64,000 bases of DNA from Colwellia psychrerythraea. Lineage in GTDB: Bacteria > Pseudomonadota > Gammaproteobacteria > Enterobacterales > Alteromonadaceae. The position numbers and the translations under genes were made by a program. Shown here in pieces: positions 1 through 8,164 of the stretch. The notes below the pieces were generated by a model. That model had not been told where the DNA came from. It searched no databases and was given only the letters and a program-made list of their open reading frames with translations. Location: NCBI RefSeq assembly GCF_000764185.1, contig NZ_JQEC01000004.1, positions 186,001 to 250,000 of the forward strand, read 5' to 3'. The first letter of the stretch is position 1. The number at the start of each line of letters is the position of its first letter.

Positions 1-1
1 T

Positions 2-124
2 CAAGATACAGACTTTGCCGCTGAAACCGCACGAATGACTAAGAACCAGATATTACAACAGGCGGGTACTTCGATTCTTGCTCAGTCTAATCAATTACCT
101 CAGGCAGCATTAAGCTTGTTATAA
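2..124 (+). CDS. Flagellin, C-terminal end (partial)
   Basis: Reading from base 2 gives about 40 residues ending in a stop at 122-124. They include [20 protein letters not shown] and a tail rich in Q, L and A ending in ALSLL. This is the conserved C-terminal D0 helix of bacterial flagellin, which packs into the filament core. The 5' part lies outside the window. The following flaG and fliD genes agree with this assignment. Which flagellin paralogue it is cannot be told from this fragment. Confidence 0.9.
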   Translation, partial: QDTDFAAETARMTKNQILQQAGTSILAQSNQLPQAALSLL

Positions 125-153
125 TAACGATTAGGTTAATATCGAGAAGCAAG

Positions 154-191
154 CAAAAAAGGAAGGAGTGGTAACACACTTTCCTTTTTTG
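154..191 (+). terminator. Rho-independent terminator after flagellin
   Basis: The arm at 154-164 (CAAAAAAGGAA) pairs with 181-191 (TTCCTTTTTTG) around a 16-base loop, and the descending arm itself supplies the T-run. It begins 30 bases after the flagellin stop. It probably separates the highly expressed flagellin mRNA from flaG. Confidence 0.75.
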
Positions 192-250
192 TGTTTAAGT
201 TAGTCTTAAATTTTTAGAAAATTTTAAACTAAATAATTAAGGGGTAAATA

Positions 251-673
251 ATGAGCGTAGAATTTACAACAATGGCAACAGATACTTTGCCAGTTAACCC
301 CAAAACAGCTCAGGGAAATAATCAGCAAACGATAAACAACCTTGCTGATACTGATCAAAGTATCGAAAATAAGTTCATGACAGCTAAAGAAACTTTAGAG
401 GTTGAACAAATTAGCAACAAAGAAATACAAGATGAGGAAAGTGCACTGTCTACCCCTCAACTTGAAAAAGTGGCAAAACAATTGCAAGAGTTTATAGGCA
501 AGATGAACCAAGGGTTAGAGTTTTCAGTAGATGAAGATTCTGGGCGTGATGTGATTAAAGTGATAGACCGGAAGTCGGGCGAGGTTATTAAGCAATATCC
601 ATCGGAAGAAGTTCTATCGTTGGTAGCAAAACTTTCTGAAGCGACAGGAAATTTTGTTGATTCAAAGGTATAA
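251..673 (+). CDS. flaG: FlaG family flagellar protein
   Basis: A 140-residue protein. The first 70 residues are polar and low in complexity. The second half has the FlaG fold signature: an amphipathic helix (LEKVAKQLQEFIGKMNQGLE), then a beta hairpin that includes FSVDEDSGRDVIKVIDRKSG and VIKQYPSEEVL. FlaG proteins influence polar filament length in Vibrio, Pseudomonas and Campylobacter; the mechanism is not settled. A clear Shine-Dalgarno (AAGGGG) lies just before the ATG. It sits between flagellin and fliD, its usual place in polar flagellar systems. Confidence 0.9.
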   Translation: MSVEFTTMATDTLPVNPKTAQGNNQQTINNLADTDQSIENKFMTAKETLEVEQISNKEIQDEESALSTPQLEKVAKQLQEFIGKMNQGLEFSVDEDSGRDVIKVIDRKSGEVIKQYPSEEVLSLVAKLSEATGNFVDSKV

Positions 674-735
674 TTGTACCTTAATCAAAGTTATCGGCCG
701 TATTGATTTTTATTATAAAGTAAGTGAGTATTATT

Positions 736-2121
736 ATGATTACATTTCAAGGGCTAGGCTCTGGTTTACAGGTTGGTGAAATTGTCGAAGCGATTGTTGG
801 TGCAGAAAAAGTCCCTTACGAATCTCGTATGAATCAACAGCAAGCGATCATCAGTGCCGATATTTCTGCGGTGGGTGCACTCAAGTCTGCTTTAGAAAAA
901 GTACAAGAATCGATTGCTAATTTGGCAGATGTAGATAAATACCAACAGCGCACCACTGCTGGTGATGATGACTTTATTTCATTAAGCTCAAGCAAAGAAG
1001 CAAGTGTAGGAAGTTATTCAGTTAAAGTCGATGCGCTTGCCTCATCACATAAATTGTTATCGACAGGCATCGACAGTGAAGAAGCTATAGGTGAAGGAAC
1101 ATTAACCTTTAATTCGGGCACTAATAGTTTTGATGTGACAGTTTCTGATACCGCCACATTAAGTGAAATTCGTGATTCAATTAATGATAATGAAGATAAT
1201 GATTCAGTTATTGCCACCATCATCACCGATGATAATGGCCAACACTTGGTCTTAACGAGTAAAGACACCGGTGTTGCCAATACTATAACCGTGACTGCCA
1301 ATGATGTTGGTGACGGCGACCATACTGATAATATAGGCCTTTCTCGTTTAGCCTCTAATAATTTAACCGAAGTTGATGTTGCGGCTGATGCTCAGATCAC
1401 TATCGATGGCACGTTGGTCGTCACTAGTAGCACTAATGAGTTTAGCAACGTCATTGATGGCATCGATATCACAGCAAAAAAAGCTCAGGATGTTGATGAT
1501 GACCTGAGTCAGGTGAAAATTAGTGAGGATAATAGCAATATTAAAGAGACCTTGGATGAATTTGTTAAAGCATATAATGAACTTGTCGACCTGAGTAGTA
1601 ATTTAGGTAAAGTCGGTGATGGGAATAGCGGAATTTTATCTGGAGATTCTCTATTACGAGGGGTAATGTCTAAAATTCGCAATGAAATAAGTTCAAGTTT
1701 TGATTTTGGTAACAATGGTGAGAGCTCGCTTACTCAGCTTGGCATAGAGACAGATAAATACGGTAAACTGAGTATTGATGATAGTAAATTAAATGATGCT
1801 ATCAAAGAAAATGTTGATAATGTTCAAAGCTTCTTTATTGGTACCGATGCTAAACCAGGCCTTGCTGGTACAATAAATGAAATGCTTAATTTTTATACTG
1901 AATCAGATGGCCTTATTCAGGGGCGTATAGACAGTAAAGAAAAACAACTTAGTGGAATTGATGTCGATAGAGCTAATTTTTCCAGAAAGATGGACTCGTT
2001 AGAGGCTCGGTTATCTGCGCAATATAATAGTATGGATTTACTGGTTGCGAGCTTGAATTCAACTAGTAGTTATTTAATGCAACAATTAGATAACATGCCG
2101 GGCGTAGTTAGGAAGTCTTAA
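736..2121 (+). CDS. fliD: Flagellar filament cap protein FliD (HAP2)
   Basis: FliD forms the cap at the filament tip that folds exported flagellin into place. The N-terminus ITFQGLGSGLQVGEIVEAIV is the typical FliD_N start. The C-terminus (about residues 225-460) carries the FliD_C coiled-coil region, including LSIDDSKLNDAI and MLNFYTESDGLI. I chose ATG 736 (461 residues) over the in-frame GTG at 724, because AAGTGAG at 722-728 is a well-spaced ribosome site for 736 and family members normally start close to the FxGLGSG motif. The usual fliT and fliS genes do not follow; a maf gene does. Confidence 0.93.
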   Translation: MITFQGLGSGLQVGEIVEAIVGAEKVPYESRMNQQQAIISADISAVGALKSALEKVQESIANLADVDKYQQRTTAGDDDFISLSSSKEASVGSYSVKVDALASSHKLLSTGIDSEEAIGEGTLTFNSGTNSFDVTVSDTATLSEIRDSINDNEDNDSVIATIITDDNGQHLVLTSKDTGVANTITVTANDVGDGDHTDNIGLSRLASNNLTEVDVAADAQITIDGTLVVTSSTNEFSNVIDGIDITAKKAQDVDDDLSQVKISEDNSNIKETLDEFVKAYNELVDLSSNLGKVGDGNSGILSGDSLLRGVMSKIRNEISSSFDFGNNGESSLTQLGIETDKYGKLSIDDSKLNDAIKENVDNVQSFFIGTDAKPGLAGTINEMLNFYTESDGLIQGRIDSKEKQLSGIDVDRANFSRKMDSLEARLSAQYNSMDLLVASLNSTSSYLMQQLDNMPGVVRKS

Positions 2122-2146
2122 TAAGGCTTTTAATGCATTTTCTATA

Positions 2147-2161
2147 TGGCTTGATTGTTGC
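2147..2161 (+). promoter_or_regulatory. Candidate sigma-54 promoter for maf
   Basis: TGGCTTGATTGTTGC has the invariant GG and GC exactly 10 bases apart and a perfect TTGC box. The consensus is TGGCAC-N5-TTGC. It lies in the fliD-maf spacer, so transcription would start near 2173, about 125 bases before the maf ATG. This suggests glycosyltransferase expression is tied to the FlrA/FlrC flagellar hierarchy. No upstream activator site was identified. Confidence 0.6.
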
Positions 2162-2299
2162 TTCTATATTACATTGTATAGTGAATGTTTCTGCTCATTC
2201 GAGAAAGGCGCCAAAAAAATAGCGTAGTTAATACCTAGTTGTAGCCTGTAGTAAAATCATGGAAGCAGAACTTCTTTTCCTTTATTCCGTGGAGTAATA

Positions 2300-4309
2300 A
2301 TGTTGGATACCTCGTCTTTCGCCCTAGAAAAAATGATCTTATTGGCAACCTTGCAAGCTAATCTTGATAGCCTAAAAGTATATGTCCCTGAAATTTACCA
2401 ACAATTTAAATCTTATACTCCAGAAAATACTTGGGTCGTTATTGATGATGATGGCAACCCAAATTTATTTAATAATAATAAGTGTGTGTATGAAAATAAT
2501 GCACGTGAATTTTGTCGTGCGCAAGTAGAGCAATATATGGCGATGCCAGATGTGTATGTATTAGATATACCTGTCGAACAAAGGCTTCTTAATCGTTATG
2601 ATCATACCAGAGTATTAAGTAAAATTAGTGAAAAAAGAAAAACAGAAAACCCGATAAGATCTCGGCATTATATGGATGAAGAAAGACTCGATTTACTCCT
2701 CATATTAGGAATGGGTTTAGGTTATCAGGTAGAAGAACTCATACAACAAAAAAAAATTCAGAACTTATTACTCTGTGAACCCTCTTGCGATGTTTTTTAT
2801 GCAATGCTGCACTGTTTAGAGTTAAAGCCTATTATTGAAAGTTGTAAGGCCTTAGGAGGGACAGTCACCTTTACTATTGGTGGTAATGCTCTTGATCCTG
2901 TTAACGCAATAAGTCAATTTTTTCAAAATTATGGTCATGGACATATTGGACGGTTTTATATATTTAAACATTATGACAGTGTGACCAATGACGAAACCAT
3001 TAAACAATTGAAACAACTAGGTTATCGCTTACTGTTTGGTTGGGGTTTTATGGAAGATGAAATAAATGGCTTAAAACATACTTTAGCAAATATCCAATCA
3101 GGTTATAAAGTATGTAAGACAAAAAATGAATTTACCAATAAAACACCTCAACGGCCTGTGTTTATTGCTGCTAATGGTCCATCACTTGATTATTGTATGG
3201 GTTTTTTAAGGGAAAACCAAAATGAATTAATCATTATCAGTTGTGGTACAACATTAAAAGCGCTGTTAAAAAACAACATAACTCCTGATATTCATGTTGA
3301 AATGGAACGTCAAATATCTCTGGTTAAGTACATCGAGGGCATTGAACAACAGCAAGAAAAATCTTTAGTTAAGCTTAAGGATATTCAACTTGTTGCACTA
3401 AATACGGTACATCCTGAAGTCTTAGAGAAATTTAAATCGCCATTACTACTGACTAAAAATGCTGATGTGGGTGGAGTTTTCATTGAATCAATTGATAAGT
3501 TAGGTCTATACGCTATAACTAAGTACCCTAACCCAACCTGTGTAAATTCGGCGATGGAGTTGGTTACATTATTAGGTTTTAAAGAAATATATTTATTAGG
3601 TACGGACTTTGGTTACGCATCTAAAGAGCATCATCATTCTAAAGACAGTGTTTATTACGACAAAGAATATGAGTTAAAAGATACTATTGACGCAAAAATG
3701 ACTGATGATTTATCACGTAAGGGTAACTTTAGGGAGTTTGTTCATACAAACGCTGTGTATGACTCTACTAGAATTAACCTAGAATTTTTATTATCAAAAA
3801 ATCGTGATGTAAATGTTTATAATACCGCGGATGGAGCTTATATAACGCTCACAGAACCAAGAAAAATTGAAAATATTAAATTTTCAAGTAAACAAGAAAA
3901 CAAGCAAGAATTTTTAAAAAGGTTATTGGATGATGCATTCGATAACCAACAATTAGAGCTGAGTAATGTTGTCCAAACTTTGAAAGAAAGTTCTCACGTA
4001 CTTAAAGTAACGCTAGAGCAATTTGTTTTGAAAATGGATAAACAAGTGAGCTCTAGAGAGGAGCTTGCCGATATATTTGCTGATCAATATAGTCTTTTAA
4101 AAGAGCTATCTAAGCGCGAGGAATATAAATTCAACTATTGGCTTATTCAAGGTACATTTAGATATTATCAATCAATGATTATGAGCCATAGTTACCTCTA
4201 TGGTGATTTAAATACCCGTAATGATTTTATGAATTATTGCTTGCATGAATTTAAAGAACACCTTACATATCTTTATAACGAATTCTTAACTACGTACAAT
4301 AAAGTGTAA
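2300..4309 (+). CDS. maf: Maf-type flagellin glycosyltransferase (DUF115)
   Basis: A 669-residue protein of the motility accessory factor family, whose characterised members transfer pseudaminic or legionaminic acid onto flagellin Ser/Thr. The central domain (about residues 290-510) has the family hallmarks: PVFIAANGPSLDYCMGFL, the ISCGTTLKALLKNNITPDIHVEME stretch, and YLLGTDFGYASKEHHHSKDS. These are shared with the 6-hydroxymethylpterin pyrophosphokinase MptE-like fold. Flanking N- and C-terminal helical regions are typical. It follows fliD and faces the pseudaminic acid cassette, which would supply its CMP-sugar donor. The sugar specificity is inferred from context. Confidence 0.88.
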   Translation: MLDTSSFALEKMILLATLQANLDSLKVYVPEIYQQFKSYTPENTWVVIDDDGNPNLFNNNKCVYENNAREFCRAQVEQYMAMPDVYVLDIPVEQRLLNRYDHTRVLSKISEKRKTENPIRSRHYMDEERLDLLLILGMGLGYQVEELIQQKKIQNLLLCEPSCDVFYAMLHCLELKPIIESCKALGGTVTFTIGGNALDPVNAISQFFQNYGHGHIGRFYIFKHYDSVTNDETIKQLKQLGYRLLFGWGFMEDEINGLKHTLANIQSGYKVCKTKNEFTNKTPQRPVFIAANGPSLDYCMGFLRENQNELIIISCGTTLKALLKNNITPDIHVEMERQISLVKYIEGIEQQQEKSLVKLKDIQLVALNTVHPEVLEKFKSPLLLTKNADVGGVFIESIDKLGLYAITKYPNPTCVNSAMELVTLLGFKEIYLLGTDFGYASKEHHHSKDSVYYDKEYELKDTIDAKMTDDLSRKGNFREFVHTNAVYDSTRINLEFLLSKNRDVNVYNTADGAYITLTEPRKIENIKFSSKQENKQEFLKRLLDDAFDNQQLELSNVVQTLKESSHVLKVTLEQFVLKMDKQVSSREELADIFADQYSLLKELSKREEYKFNYWLIQGTFRYYQSMIMSHSYLYGDLNTRNDFMNYCLHEFKEHLTYLYNEFLTTYNKV

Positions 4310-4333
4310 TCGCACAATTAAACATTATATATC

Positions 4334-4377
4334 AGCTTTAATAGTTAGGGGATTGCATTGTAATTCCTTTTAAAGCT
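4334..4377 (+). terminator. Possible terminator hairpin after maf
   Basis: AGCTTTAA at 4334-4341 pairs with TTAAAGCT at 4370-4377. Inside it, GGGATT at 4349-4354 pairs with AATTCC at 4362-4367, followed by TTTT. The structure is long and only partly stable, so it may be a weak terminator or a processing site between maf and the next gene. Confidence 0.35.
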
Positions 4378-4472
4378 TGAGTACTAAGGGAGTTAAGCCC
4401 AGATATTAATTTTTAAGTCTTACCTTAACGAATGATAAATAAAACCCAAATTTAAAGGGGTAGGATTTAAAT

Positions 4473-5381
4473 ATGTGCAAATTGAAGAAAATTGATAGTA
4501 TTGAAGAAAAGATTGAGCTTTATCAAGTAGCAAAAGAGGCTTTGAGTAAAGGTCAAAATATGGTTAAAACCTTGATTGATAGAGGCGCTTCAAAATCAGA
4601 TAGTATTGAAATTTCCTATGAACTTCAAGCTGGAGAATATACTCGAGGTTTTAACGAAAAAAGTTTACGAAGAAATAAAGAACTTCATAAAATAATAGAT
4701 AAATATTTAGCGCTTGATGGGATAGATAGTGTAGGTGTATTTGGTGTTGGAGAGGCTAAAAACTGGATCGGATATGAAGGGAAAATCAAAAGTCTTTTTG
4801 GTGTTGAATTATCCTTTTCAAGGTTAAGATTTGCTTTTGATAATATCTCTAAGTTAAAGGGAATTAATTCATTTCAGTTATTTAAAGGTGATGCTTCAGA
4901 AGTTACTTTTGCAAATAACAGTTTTGATTTGTCCATAACCCTTCATTCTATTGAGCCAAATGGTAATGAGCAGGGGGCAAAAATTCTAGAAAATGTTATC
5001 AATAGCTCGTCTAAATACATTATTTTATTTGAGCCAGATTTCTCTACTGCCCATGATGTCATGAAAGAAAGAATGATAAAGAATGATTATGTTCGCAATA
5101 TAGCTGAGAAAATCTCAAAAAATGACTCGGTAAATGTTATTGATTGTTTTGTTACTGAGATTCAAGAAAATGAAAATAATAAGACTACGTGCTGGATTCT
5201 TGAAAAGGTAAATAAAGTAAAGTTATCGGAAATGAAATTAGTTTGTCCGTATACAAATGATGCCCTTGTCAATTATAAGGAGGGATTATATTCGCCGCAG
5301 GCAGGGTTAATATATTCTAAAATAAACGACTTTTTCTTGTTAAATAAACGAGATGCCATTTTTATCGGTGAAAAGCAATAA
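4473..5381 (+). CDS. Class I SAM methyltransferase-like protein with Trm112-like tail
   Basis: A 302-residue protein I do not recognise as a named family. About residues 85-175 resemble a class I methyltransferase: a degenerate glycine loop VGVFGVGEA (87-95), an acidic residue after the second strand (E112), D140 in KGDASEVTF, and a FDLSITLHSIEPNG segment in the position of motif IV. The last 47 residues (VCPYTNDAL ... QAGLIYSKINDFFLL) look like the Trm112-type domain that often follows small-molecule methyltransferases, but with one cysteine instead of a zinc cluster. A good ribosome site (AAAGGGG) precedes ATG 4473. Lying between maf and the pse cassette, it could modify the flagellar sugar or flagellin; that is inference. 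Confidence 0.6.
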   Translation: MCKLKKIDSIEEKIELYQVAKEALSKGQNMVKTLIDRGASKSDSIEISYELQAGEYTRGFNEKSLRRNKELHKIIDKYLALDGIDSVGVFGVGEAKNWIGYEGKIKSLFGVELSFSRLRFAFDNISKLKGINSFQLFKGDASEVTFANNSFDLSITLHSIEPNGNEQGAKILENVINSSSKYIILFEPDFSTAHDVMKERMIKNDYVRNIAEKISKNDSVNVIDCFVTEIQENENNKTTCWILEKVNKVKLSEMKLVCPYTNDALVNYKEGLYSPQAGLIYSKINDFFLLNKRDAIFIGEKQ

Positions 5382-5475
5382 ATAGCACGCTAACTAAATT
5401 GATCCAATAACAAAACCTGCGTAGCAACCTATGTCGAATACCCATATAGGATTTAAGCTAGCTTGTGCTGAAAAC

Positions 5476-5514
5476 TAAATATCAGAAGGGGTTACTCCCC
5501 CCGAAAGATATTTA
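5476..5514. terminator. Hairpin in convergent spacer
   Basis: TAAATATC (5476-5483) pairs with GATATTTA (5507-5514), with an inner GGGG (5488-5491) pairing with CCCC. It lies between the convergent ends of the methyltransferase-like gene and the beta-propeller gene and could act on either strand. There is no clear T-run, so termination is only a guess. Confidence 0.35.
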
Positions 5515-5585
5515 CGTTAACCGATTCTCACTAAATGTCCTCATAAACACCAAACATTATTGACCTCCCGCTAATTCTTTGAGTA

Positions 5586-6755
5586 CTATATTTGTTTAGT
5601 ATTCATATTTTTTAAAAGAATAATTGCGTGAAGTTCTGATATTCTTGAGGGCAATTGAATAGAACGCGAGAAACCAAATTCTTTATTCATAATAGTGATT
5701 CGTGTATCTATTGATACTGGTTTTCGGCCCGTATCGAGGCGAGAGAAGTTTCTATTTTTACTTTCTCCAAGGTAATGATAGCTTTCATCAGAATCATAAC
5801 CTCTTAAAAAACCGGGTAATTTTGCTTGTTCAGAAAAATTTGAAGCAAGTAGGGTACCTTTAAAAGAATTGAGAATGGTTAACCCTTGTTCAGGGGTGTA
5901 AGAGATGCTATGGGGCATAGTGAGATTGTTAATAATAGTCGTCATCGATCCATTGATTAGATTTACTTCAATAATGCCACCGTCAAAAACGTTTCTTTTC
6001 CAATTTCCTGTTACTGAAAACATTGATACATAGGCGATATCACCTACGACTTCAATGTCATTACAGTGATGCTGAGGGCTTTCAAATAATGCTAACTTCT
6101 TACTAAAGCTATATTCAAAGACCTCTTTACCGTTATCATCTACGGCAAGAATGCAATCACGATTACTTGATACTAGGACCCATAAATCTTTATACCTCTT
6201 TAGTCCGTGAGGACGTAAGCCCTTTCTCAAAGGAATTGTTTTTACCACCTTTAGATTATTATCTAGGATCTTTATCCCTTCACCTTGACAGGTAAAAGCA
6301 TAATAACCATTTTCCAAGGAGATTAAACCATGTGTATTACCTTCATAAATTTTACTTATTTCAGGGTAATCTTGTTTTTCCGTTATTTTATAAATACCAC
6401 CACCAGAAAAAGATTCGGCAGATGAGGGAAGGCCACTACTGATTAAAAAACTAAACGAAGCTTCCTCTAAGTCACTTATTTTAGATCTTTCAGCGAGTTG
6501 TTTAGCTATATTAGCTGTTTGCCCCCAAATAAAACCATAATTAGTTAATTGCTTTTTTACTTCTCCAACTGAAGTGGTGCATACGACGATCTGATAAATA
6601 GTGCTTTTATCTTTCAGTACATCAGGCGACTTTATATCGAGTCCATGAAATTTAGACCCTATAATGTCGGCATTGTTGTCAACTATAAAGTCAGGCTTTA
6701 AGGCTAAGTTTTGCTCCGCTACTACGCCACTACCAAATAAAACTATTTTTTTCAT
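5586..6755 (-). CDS. Rossmann-like domain fused to a beta-propeller (DUF4915-like)
   Basis: A 389-residue protein. Residues 1-85 look like a short nucleotide-binding Rossmann-like domain: IVLFGSGVVAEQNL, then FIVDNNADIIGSKFHGLDI and a strand IVVCTTS, as in the N-terminal domains of sugar O-/N-acyltransferases such as PglD. Residues from about 120 form repeated beta blades: HGLISLENGYYAFTC, LRPHGLKRYKDLWVLVS, and QHHCNDIEVVGDIAYVSMFS. The histidine and asparagine pairs recall DUF4915/TIGR03032-type propellers. No signal peptide, so it is probably cytoplasmic. It is the last gene of the minus-strand glycan cassette, 233 bases behind the preceding gene. Function unknown; an enzyme or regulator acting on the flagellar sugar is one possibility. 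Confidence 0.6.
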   Translation of the reverse strand: MKKIVLFGSGVVAEQNLALKPDFIVDNNADIIGSKFHGLDIKSPDVLKDKSTIYQIVVCTTSVGEVKKQLTNYGFIWGQTANIAKQLAERSKISDLEEASFSFLISSGLPSSAESFSGGGIYKITEKQDYPEISKIYEGNTHGLISLENGYYAFTCQGEGIKILDNNLKVVKTIPLRKGLRPHGLKRYKDLWVLVSSNRDCILAVDDNGKEVFEYSFSKKLALFESPQHHCNDIEVVGDIAYVSMFSVTGNWKRNVFDGGIIEVNLINGSMTTIINNLTMPHSISYTPEQGLTILNSFKGTLLASNFSEQAKLPGFLRGYDSDESYHYLGESKNRNFSRLDTGRKPVSIDTRITIMNKEFGFSRSIQLPSRISELHAIILLKNMNTKQI

Positions 6756-6988
6756 ATGAGATACCCTTGTATCATAATTTTTGTAGGTTTTGATTTATGG
6801 TCACTATGATATTTATCAACCAAACGCTAATCCTCGTTTCAATAACTTTGTGATCTTGCTATGTAAAGGAAAAACAAATCAAGGCAATGTATTCGCCTGG
6901 CCGATAGCTGGCTATTGGGGAGAGTAACGCCGCCTTGGAGTATTTTAACCAGCAAAAGAGGGCAATATTTAATGAAAAGGGTATACAT
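6756..6988. other. Spacer between two cassette genes; possible gene remnant
   Basis: No intact gene. Read on the plus strand from about 6881, one frame gives a protein-like run (MYSPGR, stop, LAIGES, NAALEYFNQQKRAIFNEKG) that continues antisense into the end of the neighbouring amidotransferase-like gene. It may be a decayed gene fragment or chance. No sigma-54 or sigma-28 promoter for the beta-propeller gene was recognised. Confidence 0.3.
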
Positions 6989-8164
6989 CTAAATCCCTTT
7001 CCCAAAATAAATAAACTCATTAATAGAACAATAAGCCTGTTCAACTAAAAAGGTTAATTTTTCAGGTAATATTATGTTTTTTTTCTCAACATCTGTTTCG
7101 CAAATTAAATTTTTTACATCATTGAGACGATGTAATTTAAACCACTCATAACCACTTTGGCTAACATCTAACCAATTGAAGAATCCACGAATATTTACCT
7201 GAGATTGATTGTATTGACTCTCTATTGCTGATGCTTCATCTCGAGTAATTCGACCATGACGGATTTCTCTGACCAAATGATCTCTAATTTTCCTGTAGCC
7301 AACTCGCTTATATTTAAGCAGATCATGAAATTGATAATAAACAGAGTTACCGGCTCTTTCATAGACATCAAAACTTGATTGATTTCTTTCTGGACGGAAT
7401 CCGTGTACCAGCATTTTTTTATTCTGTACCAAAGGATCCCATCTAAAATAATTACTGAGGTAAAGCCCTTTAATACCTCGGCGAGAAAGTTTTGCTATAT
7501 CAGGATACTGGTAATAATTTAAATCTCTAGTATTTACTTGAGCACCATTACCTATCAATGTATCTATATCTGTCTCAAACAGGTCATGCTCCTTTCTGCT
7601 CCATTTACTCATCTCGACTTTGTCATAATGAGAAAATTTACCTGATTGCTCGATTGCTTGATGTTGTCCCCAAATGATAAGAGGGATTTTTCTTTCATAG
7701 GCAATATGCACAGGAAAGGAAGTATGCAATGATAAAAATGGTAAAAGTATATGATCAAATTTTCGAAGAGATGTACGCACTAAGTCTTTGTATACTCTGA
7801 TATCAGGATTAAAGATAACAGAGTCAACATCAAAATTTGTGATTAATTGGTGTAAATTATGCCAGCCAATATCATTTTTAAAATAATCATTAACAGCAAC
7901 CACTAAGGGGGATAAGCCAAGTTCTAATACTTTAGATAAGACAAAATAGTCTTCGGCATCGCCAGTAACAGGTACAACACAATCATATCCTTTAGTTTTA
8001 TTTTTAACTGTTTGTACGATTTCTTGTAATTCTTGATACCTTTTTTGCCAATTTATTTCGTTCTTTTCTTGATGTGTAGAGCAACCGGAGCAGCCTGATT
8101 CATAAACTGACAATCCAAAGGGATGTTTGGTGCTATATAAGCATTGATTACAATATTTATGCAT
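6989..8164 (-). CDS. N-acetyl-sugar amidotransferase paralogue with degenerate PP-loop
   Basis: About 391 residues from ATG 8164. That start begins MHKYCNQC and overlaps the HisF-like gene by 8 bases; an upstream in-frame start at 8227 would lie inside that gene and lacks family similarity. The layout is that of the WbpG/PseA (TIGR03573-like) family: a zinc ribbon (C5, C8, C25, C28), then a PP-loop ATPase fold. But the ATP-binding SGGKDS motif is replaced by VTGDAEDYF (residues 66-74 after YDCVVP). Later conserved-looking parts are IIWGQHQAIEQSG and GLYLSNYFRWDP. The intact homologue is at 9487-10626. It may be a specialised or non-catalytic partner. ATP use is doubtful. Confidence 0.7.
   Translation of the reverse strand: MHKYCNQCLYSTKHPFGLSVYESGCSGCSTHQEKNEINWQKRYQELQEIVQTVKNKTKGYDCVVPVTGDAEDYFVLSKVLELGLSPLVVAVNDYFKNDIGWHNLHQLITNFDVDSVIFNPDIRVYKDLVRTSLRKFDHILLPFLSLHTSFPVHIAYERKIPLIIWGQHQAIEQSGKFSHYDKVEMSKWSRKEHDLFETDIDTLIGNGAQVNTRDLNYYQYPDIAKLSRRGIKGLYLSNYFRWDPLVQNKKMLVHGFRPERNQSSFDVYERAGNSVYYQFHDLLKYKRVGYRKIRDHLVREIRHGRITRDEASAIESQYNQSQVNIRGFFNWLDVSQSGYEWFKLHRLNDVKNLICETDVEKKNIILPEKLTFLVEQAYCSINEFIYFGKGI

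Noticed and set aside
6859-7044. Minus-strand frame of 61 codons overlapping the amidotransferase-like gene
   Set aside because: It runs in another frame of the same strand through the end of a well-supported gene and then into spacer; no motif and no ribosome site.
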